From NCBI GenBank assembly GCA_035575515.1, contig DATLXU010000118.1, positions 1-32,753 on the forward strand: a DNA stretch of 32,753 bases. Direction: 5' to 3'. The translations under genes were made by a program, and so were the position numbers. Shown piece by piece: positions 1 through 4,402 of the stretch. Position 1 is the first letter of the stretch. Every line of letters begins with the position of its first letter. Under the pieces are notes generated by a model. The model was not told the DNA's origin. It worked only from the letters and a program-made list of their open reading frames with translations, and did not search any database. Origin of the DNA: DATLXU01 sp035575515 (GTDB taxonomy: Bacteria > Acidobacteriota > Blastocatellia > UBA7656).

Positions 1-77
1 CCATTTTCGCCGAGCACATCGTCGGGCTGCTGATAGTCTTTGAGCAGTTGGTCAATCAAGTCTGTCTTAATGGCCGT
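1..77 (-). CDS. IS256-family transposase, N-terminal fragment cut by the window edge; start codon reads ACG
   Basis: Only about 26 codons are visible. They read (T)AIKT followed by LIDQLLKDYQQPDDVLGEN, a close match to the conserved N-terminus of IS256-family transposases, in which a leucine-rich helix precedes the Y-x-x-P-D/E-D-L-x-G-E-N-G signature. The DDE catalytic core lies outside the window. The frame is closed upstream by TGA. Where homologues would have ATG (minus strand, 77-75) the codon is ACG, four bases after GGAAG. The gene therefore either starts at ACG, at the nearby ATT (71-69) or TTG (59-57), or has lost its start by one transition. The family call is firm for so short a piece; activity is doubtful. 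Confidence 0.7.
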
Positions 78-113
78 AGTTCTTCCTTTCTTTCACTTTA
101 CGGGTCTATGGCC

Positions 114-139
114 GTTTACACAAAATCTTTTACACCCTC
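114..139 (-). repeat. Presumed terminal inverted repeat of the IS256-type element
   Basis: On the minus strand this stretch begins GAGGGTGTAAAAGATTTTGT and is followed by a leader of about 35 bases and the transposase frame. The position just outside the gene and the GTGTAAAA motif fit an IS256-family terminus. The matching right end is not in the window, so the repeat cannot be confirmed by comparison. Confidence 0.5.
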
Positions 140-140
140 C

Positions 141-329
141 TGACGGAGGATACCTATTGGGCGTGCCCATTATAAACGAATTGATCAGAAATCGGGCGCG
201 AAAATTTGAACCGCACCCTTTATTGCGTGAGAAGATTCTAATCGAAAGGAGTGAAACTGCTTAACGCTGCTGGCGCTTACGCGCCGACAAACTTCATTCA
301 AACCATCTTGAGCAACAAAGTTGTAAATC
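141..329. other. Non-coding spacer between the IS end and the ImmA-like gene
   Basis: No convincing gene is visible. A small perfect hairpin (GGCGC-TTAC-GCGCC, 272-285) lies about 45 bases beyond the stop of the minus-strand ImmA-like gene. It lacks a U-tract, so it is at best a weak transcript end. An isolated AAAGGAG at 245-251 is not followed by a usable start codon. Confidence 0.4.
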
Positions 330-965
330 TCAAACCGCCTGCTTGCCTTTCTGCTTGTACTCAGGCCAGAGGCTGCAGACCTTGATGCGATATTCAACCA
401 AGTCGCGGCTCACGCCGTAGCGTCGCGCGATGCGGTCTGCAATCAATCCGGCTGAAACAGCATGCTTGAGCGAAAAGTACGGAACAAGCGCCGCCGCCCC
501 GACCGCAAACGCTACCTCTTCCTGATTCTTATCAAAGTTGCGGAAATTGACTGCCGCCTCCGTCTCGGCTGCAAGCATAAGTTTTGTCGGCGAGTGGCCC
601 AGTATCACATGGCAAATCTCTTCCATAAGAGTCGCCGCCTGCCGCTCGCGCGTGTGATTGGGATTTAAGAATACCAGTCGCGACCCGTCAGGCAATGGGC
701 GGCTCGCTCCGCCCGACCATCCTTTGCCGTTGTCGTCGAGCAGCGTGCGACGGCTTTCCTCTGAAAGCCCTTCGATCTGCTTCAGGTCCATCACGCGAAT
801 TTTGACGTAGGGGGCTAACTTCCAAGGATCGAGCGGCTGGTCGAGAGGCATTCCGGCGAACTCGCGAATCTTAAGCGCGATGCGCTCGTAAACGCGGCGC
901 TTCGCCGATGGCGGTAGCATCTCATCATCAACGGCGTGAGCTTGCTGCCTATTGTCGCTACTCAT
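330..965 (-). CDS. ImmA/IrrE-family metallo-endopeptidase-like protein
   Basis: This 211-residue protein resembles the ImmA/IrrE (M78) peptidases that cleave or antagonise XRE-type repressors, as in ICEBs1 ImmA/ImmR and Deinococcus IrrE/DdrO. The core segment is LMEEICHVILGHSP, followed about 30 residues later by EEVAFAVGAAALVP, the position of the family's third metal ligand (Glu). The usual HExxH is EEICH here: the second His and the catalytic-region Glu are kept but the first His is replaced by Glu. I believe a subgroup of the family shares this change. The C-terminus (RIARRYGVSRDLVEYRIKV) looks like a helix-turn-helix segment. Its ATG overlaps the end of the upstream XRE gene in ATGAGTAG, implying translational coupling. 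Expected role: controls the repressor post-translationally. Confidence 0.8.
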   Translation of the reverse strand: MSSDNRQQAHAVDDEMLPPSAKRRVYERIALKIREFAGMPLDQPLDPWKLAPYVKIRVMDLKQIEGLSEESRRTLLDDNGKGWSGGASRPLPDGSRLVFLNPNHTRERQAATLMEEICHVILGHSPTKLMLAAETEAAVNFRNFDKNQEEVAFAVGAAALVPYFSLKHAVSAGLIADRIARRYGVSRDLVEYRIKVCSLWPEYKQKGKQAV

Positions 966-1383
966 TCTTATCGGTCTGCTTGTTCGAAAATTGCGCGTAT
1001 GCGACGCGAAAAAGTTCGGCCAGCGCCTTCGCCATTTCGGGCGAAAGATTGCGGTCGGCCCTCAAATGCGCTTCGACAATATTCGGCGTTGATTCGGTCG
1101 GATAGTAGATGACCGGTTCAGCGAACGCTTCAGCCGGACCTGCTTCTACGGCTTCAGCCAGCAGCGTCCCTCGCATCAACCGCTCAATCGGAATCCCAAG
1201 CCACGAGGCCAGCCGCGCAAGCGTCGCGCTGTCGGGAACCCCTATCCCGTTTTCAATACGTGAAAGCGTCGAGGCGCTCACGTTGATTTTAGTCGCAACA
1301 TCGCGCAACGACAACTTCTCATCCCGCCGTTTGCGCTTCACGTACTCACCCAATTCTACAATGTTTAATGCTGCTTCTGCCAT
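958..1383 (-). CDS. XRE-family helix-turn-helix transcriptional repressor
   Basis: This 141-residue protein has a classic N-terminal XRE/Cro-CI DNA-binding domain at about residues 10-67. The recognition region reads LSLRDVATKINVSASTLSRI followed by ENG, the usual signature. The C-terminal half is acidic and helical, without a peptidase or RES domain. Its ATG follows AGGAGG by nine bases. It is transcribed divergently from the SWIM-Rad52 gene cluster and overlaps the ImmA-like gene by 8 bp, the arrangement of immR-immA in integrative elements. The inferred job is to bind the palindromic sites in the 1426-1504 interval and repress the plus-strand operon, and possibly its own, with relief through the ImmA-like partner. 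It could also be the antitoxin-like half of an XRE-ImmA pair. Confidence 0.85.
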   Translation of the reverse strand: MAEAALNIVELGEYVKRKRRDEKLSLRDVATKINVSASTLSRIENGIGVPDSATLARLASWLGIPIERLMRGTLLAEAVEAGPAEAFAEPVIYYPTESTPNIVEAHLRADRNLSPEMAKALAELFRVAYAQFSNKQTDKNE

Positions 1384-1412
1384 ACACTATGGCCTCCTGT
1401 TACCCGCTTCTC

Positions 1413-1442
1413 TGTATAACATAATTTGTATCGCACTTGCAA
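1413..1442 (-). promoter_or_regulatory. Predicted minus-strand promoter for the XRE-ImmA pair
   Basis: Read on the minus strand, a -35 TTGCAA (1442-1437) and a -10 TATACA (1418-1413) are separated by 18 bases. Transcription would begin about 23 bases before the XRE start codon. The -35 lies inside the operator-like site 1426-1445, so repressor binding there could give autoregulation. Confidence 0.5.
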
Positions 1443-1445
1443 CAA
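1426..1445. promoter_or_regulatory. Operator-like site O1 (imperfect palindrome)
   Basis: TTGTATCGCACTTGCAACAA is an imperfect inverted repeat with TTG...CAA ends. It shares the ACTTGNAACAA half with O2 and resembles the TGAAACA half of the perfect palindrome O3. It overlaps the -35 of the minus-strand promoter. Confidence 0.45.
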
Positions 1446-1449
1446 ATTA

Positions 1450-1466
1450 TTTTACACTTGAAACAA
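1450..1466. promoter_or_regulatory. Operator-like site O2
   Basis: The sequence TTTTACACTTGAAACAA repeats the CACTTGNAACAA half of O1 and ends in TGAAACA, like O3. It contains the -35 element of the plus-strand promoter, so occupancy should block that promoter. Confidence 0.45.
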
Positions 1467-1487
1467 AACGAGGAACAATGGTACAAT
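1458..1487 (+). promoter_or_regulatory. Predicted promoter of the SWIM-Rad52 operon
   Basis: TTGAAA (1458-1463) and TACAAT (1482-1487) are separated by 18 bases, close to sigma-70 consensus. The predicted start is near 1494, about 26 bases before the first ORF. The -35 lies in O2 and the start site lies in O3, consistent with tight repression by the divergent XRE protein. Confidence 0.6.
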
Positions 1488-1504
1488 GTTTCACGTATGA
1501 AACA
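1487..1504. promoter_or_regulatory. Operator O3: perfect 18-bp palindrome-type inverted repeat over the transcription start
   Basis: TGTTTCA-CGTA-TGAAACA has two perfect 7-base arms around a 4-base centre. It begins at the last base of the predicted -10 box and covers the expected transcription start, the classical position for a repressor site. The arms match the TGAAACA halves of O2, suggesting one regulator binds all sites. The XRE protein encoded alongside is the natural candidate. Confidence 0.65.
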
Positions 1505-1519
1505 GGCGGAGGGTAGGAG

Positions 1520-1723
1520 ATGGGCAGGGAAGTTAAGGAGCAATCGAGCTATTCAGACGAGTTGGGCCAGCTAGAGGAGCTAGACGCGTGGCAAGGGTAC
1601 GAGTTCTGGTCGGCGCAGCTCGAATCGCTGATCGAATGGCTGGACGAGGTTGACCAGCCCAGCAGCTTCAATCTGGTTCAGATTGAGCGGAAAGAGAGGC
1701 AGAGCGATGTCCTTCCATTCTGA
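1520..1723 (+). CDS. Small acidic hypothetical protein, first gene of the operon
   Basis: This is a 67-residue acidic protein rich in Glu, Asp and Trp (for example WQGYEFWSAQLESLIEWLDE) that I do not recognise. GGAGGG sits six bases before its ATG, and the gene starts about 26 bases after the predicted transcription start, which supports real translation. It overlaps the next ORF by 17 bp. Small acidic first-position genes are common in phage early operons, but no function is claimed. Confidence 0.55.
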   Translation: MGREVKEQSSYSDELGQLEELDAWQGYEFWSAQLESLIEWLDEVDQPSSFNLVQIERKERQSDVLPF

Positions 1724-1886
1724 CGAAGTATGGGAAAGCTTTGATGCTTTGTGGCAGAGGGTGCAGGTTCTCAATCGGCAAGTGAGGGAACTGGAAGCGC
1801 GACTTCTTGTTTTAGAAGCGTCAAGGGCAAGCAGGCCGGAGGATGATTTTCAGCCAATAGTCATTACCTCTGATGATGTCAACTAA
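1707..1886 (+). CDS. Small coiled-coil hypothetical protein
   Basis: This 59-residue protein has a predicted helix with heptad-like hydrophobic spacing (ALWQRVQVLNRQVRELEARL), suggesting a short coiled coil and self-association. I chose the ATG at 1707 because AGAGG and AGAG precede it and the frame upstream reads through the coding sequence of the preceding gene. A longer in-frame start at 1650 lacks a ribosome site. It overlaps the preceding ORF by 17 bp and ends 31 bases before the SWIM-Rad52 gene, fitting one transcript. Function unknown. Confidence 0.5.
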   Translation: MSFHSDEVWESFDALWQRVQVLNRQVRELEARLLVLEASRASRPEDDFQPIVITSDDVN

Positions 1887-1917
1887 TCGAGTCCGCTTTA
1901 CGAAAGAGAGGAAACAA

Positions 1918-2910
1918 ATGAGCGCAGCAGTAGAAAATTCAAACTTGTTAATCAATCGAGCAAAAACGATTGCCGCGATGGGGATGGTTGAGCGCGACTA
2001 CGAAGGATTCAATGTCGTATCGCCGGGCGTTAAGAAAGAGACTTATCGAGTGTGGAAGGACGAAGACGGACGCGTGCGCTGCAACTGCGCCGAGTACGAA
2101 GAGCGTATCGCGGATGAGCCGCGCTTCCGCTGCGAGCACATTCTCGCCGTGAAGTTTCATCTCGACCCGCCCGATGACGCAATCAGCACGGCGGGTGAAA
2201 CAATCGAATCGCAGGCGCAAGACGATTATGCCATGAGCGCGCGAGATCAGAACGACGATGAAGCGGTTGTGATTCCGTTTGCCGAAACGCTCAAAGAATT
2301 ATCGCAGGCCGTGTCGCCTGAGCTTGTGAGGCAGCGAGTCGGTTGGCGCGACCGCGCGGGCCGCGAGCATGAAGTTGATTATGTGGAATGGCACGTCGTT
2401 GCAGACTTGCTCGACCGCATCTGCCCCGACTGGTCGCATCAGGTGAACTCGATAAAGCAGATTGGCGACTTCGTCGCGGTGACGGCTTCGATAACGATTC
2501 GGGGCGTGACGCGGCAGGGCATCGGCACTGGCTCAGCTTACGACGAAAAGGGAATCAAGAAGGCCGAACACGACGCGCTCAAGCGGGCCGCAGTCAAATT
2601 CGGCATCGCGCGCGAGCTTTATCGCCGCGAAGATGAGGCCGCGCCGCAAGCGAACGGCAACGGCGCAGCCGCAACGAAGACAGATTTTCCGCGTGACCCT
2701 GTGGCAAAGACTATGGCCGATCTGGTCACGCCGAAGCAGCTCGTGGCGATTCGCGCGATAGCGAACGCCAACGGAGTGAACGCGGAAAAAGAGTGCGTGG
2801 AAGTTTTGAAGTGCCGTCCCGAAGAGCTTTCGCGCCGCGCAGCTAGCGCTTTCATTGATTACTTAAAAAGCAAAGCCGCTGACGTGACCGAAGTCCGTCA
2901 TGCGGGATGA
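1918..2910 (+). CDS. SWIM zinc-finger / Rad52-type single-strand annealing fusion protein
   Basis: This 330-residue protein is chosen to start at 1918, where GAGAGG precedes the ATG. Residues about 40-80 form a SWIM-type zinc finger CxC...CxH (C55, C57, C72, H74). After an acidic linker, residues about 122-236 match the Rad52/Rad22 core: RVGW at 140-143, then DYVEWHVVADLLD, a W-S-H motif, QGIGTGSAYDE and HDALKRAAVKFGIARELY, parallel to the YIEGHRVISLANE, GYGVSEG and GLKRALRSFG blocks of human RAD52. After a low-complexity Ala/Asn spacer, a third module (about 277-320, starting VTPKQLVAIRAIA) resembles the small helical C-terminal module seen on other phage-type recombination proteins. The expected role is annealing of complementary single strands during recombination of a mobile element, with the SWIM finger aiding DNA or protein binding. 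Confidence 0.8.
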   Translation: MSAAVENSNLLINRAKTIAAMGMVERDYEGFNVVSPGVKKETYRVWKDEDGRVRCNCAEYEERIADEPRFRCEHILAVKFHLDPPDDAISTAGETIESQAQDDYAMSARDQNDDEAVVIPFAETLKELSQAVSPELVRQRVGWRDRAGREHEVDYVEWHVVADLLDRICPDWSHQVNSIKQIGDFVAVTASITIRGVTRQGIGTGSAYDEKGIKKAEHDALKRAAVKFGIARELYRREDEAAPQANGNGAAATKTDFPRDPVAKTMADLVTPKQLVAIRAIANANGVNAEKECVEVLKCRPEELSRRAASAFIDYLKSKAADVTEVRHAG

Positions 2911-2937
2911 GCGCTGCGGAAGAAGCAGGAGGTTGAA

Positions 2938-3441
2938 ATGCAGGAACAAGAATTTCTCTTTAATCAAATGGTGAACCCGGCAATCGCGGGCACAACGGCA
3001 GGCGATCCTGATGAGCGCCCACGTCGTCGCCGCGCGCCGCGAAAGGACTCGAAGAAGAGTCGCATTCTCGAGCTTCATCAAAGCGGCACAACCGACATCG
3101 GCGAAATTGCTCGAACGGTCGGCACGCGACCGAGCTACGTTGCGAGCGTGTTGCAGAGCGCGGGATTGCTCCAAGGCTACTTCGATCTTTACACGACGAC
3201 CGCGCGCGATCAGAACCTCTACAGCCGACACTTCCGAAACGTGCTGAGCTTCAAGACGGTCGAAGCGGCGAAAGAGTCTATCGCGCAGATTGCCCGGTTG
3301 TATAACTGGTTTGAGCGGATCGGCGACCGCGCGGGCCAGCATCACGCCGAAGTGTTAGCCCTCACGGGGCGCAATCGCGCCCGTTGGAGCGGAAAGAAAG
3401 AAGAGGCCAAGATTTTCGAGCAGTGGTTGTTCAATCACTGA
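2938..3441 (+). CDS. Helix-turn-helix hypothetical protein, last gene of the recombination operon
   Basis: This is a 167-residue protein with a very basic patch (RPRRRRAPRKDSKKSR, about residues 28-43). A predicted helix-turn-helix follows (about 43-80), with TDIGEIARTVGTRPSYVASV as the recognition unit and LQSAGLL after it. The C-terminal 80 residues are helical and mixed-charge and I do not recognise them. AGGAGG lies five bases before the ATG, and the gene follows the SWIM-Rad52 gene by 27 bases, so both should be made from one mRNA. It could be a DNA-binding accessory factor or operon regulator. The name rests on the HTH alone. Confidence 0.65.
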   Translation: MQEQEFLFNQMVNPAIAGTTAGDPDERPRRRRAPRKDSKKSRILELHQSGTTDIGEIARTVGTRPSYVASVLQSAGLLQGYFDLYTTTARDQNLYSRHFRNVLSFKTVEAAKESIAQIARLYNWFERIGDRAGQHHAEVLALTGRNRARWSGKKEEAKIFEQWLFNH

Positions 3442-3449
3442 AACGGGTT

Positions 3450-3511
3450 TCTGCGAATCTGCGCGAACGACGTTAACAGTGTTGAGGGAAAGATTCGCGC
3501 AGATTCGCGGA
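3450..3511. repeat. Long inverted repeat between convergent genes
   Basis: Arms TCTGCGAATCTGCGCGAA (3450-3467) and TTCGCGCAGATTCGCGGA (3494-3511) pair at 17 of 18 positions across a 26-base loop. It lies between the end of the HTH gene and the end of the convergent amidohydrolase, where it may act as a bidirectional transcript end. The arms themselves carry direct repetition of GCGAATCTGCG-like words, which suggests a dispersed intergenic repeat. Confidence 0.7.
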
Positions 3512-3514
3512 TGA

Positions 3515-4369
3515 TCACTTGTTGAGCTTCAGAATCCTCGCCGCGTTTTCATAGAGAATCTTCTGCCGGACTTCCGGCTTGAACCCTTCCAAGCTGTCAA
3601 AATCCTTCAACCATCTTTCAGGCGTGATGAACGGGTAGTCGCTTCCGAAAAGGATTCTATCCTGAAGGCGAGTGCGCGCTTCGTCCATTATCACTTTCGG
3701 GATGTACTTCGGGGACCAGCCCGACAAATCCATAAAGACATTCGATTTGTGGCCGATGATCGCAAGCATCTCTTCGTGCCATGGCCATGCCGGATGCGCG
3801 CCGATGATAGTTAGTTCAGGAAAGTCTGCAGCCACATGATCGAGATAGATTGGACGCGAATAATCTAGTCTCACGCCCATTCCTCCTGGCCTACCTGCGC
3901 CAAGCCCGTTCGTGCCCGTGTGGAACAGCGCGGGAATACCCAGCTCTGCAATCTTTTCATAGAGCGGATAAAATTGCCTGTCGTTTGGATAAAAGGCTTG
4001 CAAGCCAGGATGGAACTTTGCGCCGATGAGTCCGAGTTCACGAATTGCGCGCTCCATCTCTTCAATCGCGCGTTTGCCTTTCCACGGATCAACCGAAGCG
4101 AAGCCCACGAACTGGCGCGGATATTTTTTCACAACGTCTGCGACTTCGTCATTCGTGAGCGGCGGCAGTCCCGTAGCAGTTTCAGCGTCCCACGCGAGCA
4201 GAACGCCGACGATATCCATCTCTTCGTAGTAGCGCGCGACCTCATCCATCTCGCGTATTGAAACTTTGCTGCGGAAGAACTCTTCTGCCGCTTCAGCGAA
4301 CGGTCCGAGCGAGCCTTGCATGAAACTCGCAGTCGGCAGATGGACGTGCATATCAATTGCCTTCGCCAT
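3515..4369 (-). CDS. Amidohydrolase-2 family metal-dependent hydrolase (ACMSD-like TIM barrel)
   Basis: This 284-residue protein is of the PF04909 type. Metal-binding and active-site motifs are in order: DMHVH (H8, H10) on strand 1, KFHPG, ALFHTG, IIGAHPAWPW and the terminal FGSDYPF with the catalytic Asp. This layout is shared by decarboxylases and hydratases of the ACMSD / 4-oxalomesaconate hydratase group. The substrate cannot be assigned. There is no signal peptide, so it acts in the cytoplasm. The ATG is preceded by a strong GGGGAGG. It begins 33 bases after the GH63-type glycosidase stop and is probably co-transcribed with it, although no pathway linking the two is obvious. Confidence 0.85.
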   Translation of the reverse strand: MAKAIDMHVHLPTASFMQGSLGPFAEAAEEFFRSKVSIREMDEVARYYEEMDIVGVLLAWDAETATGLPPLTNDEVADVVKKYPRQFVGFASVDPWKGKRAIEEMERAIRELGLIGAKFHPGLQAFYPNDRQFYPLYEKIAELGIPALFHTGTNGLGAGRPGGMGVRLDYSRPIYLDHVAADFPELTIIGAHPAWPWHEEMLAIIGHKSNVFMDLSGWSPKYIPKVIMDEARTRLQDRILFGSDYPFITPERWLKDFDSLEGFKPEVRQKILYENAARILKLNK

Positions 4370-4402
4370 AAGCCTCCCCCCTCTGATTGGTTTTAATAAA
4401 GA

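Larger units (their letters stand above)
1..140 (-). mobile_element. End of an IS256-family insertion sequence (partial)
   Basis: The minus strand from about 140 down to 1 reads as the left end of an IS256-like element. It has a terminal inverted-repeat-like sequence, a short leader with a purine-rich ribosome site, and the transposase N-terminus. The outermost bases on the minus strand read GAGGGTGTAAAAGATTTTGT, which matches the GTGTAAAA style of terminus I recall for this family. The other end and the target-site duplication lie outside the window, so the boundary near 139-141 is approximate. The element's coding sequence runs away from the XRE/Rad52 module. It may have inserted next to that module or be one of its cargo elements. 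Confidence 0.7.

Noticed and set aside
40..264. 74-codon plus-strand frame at the window start
   Set aside because: It is antisense to the IS transposase N-terminus and crosses the IS end; no ribosome site and no recognisable domain.
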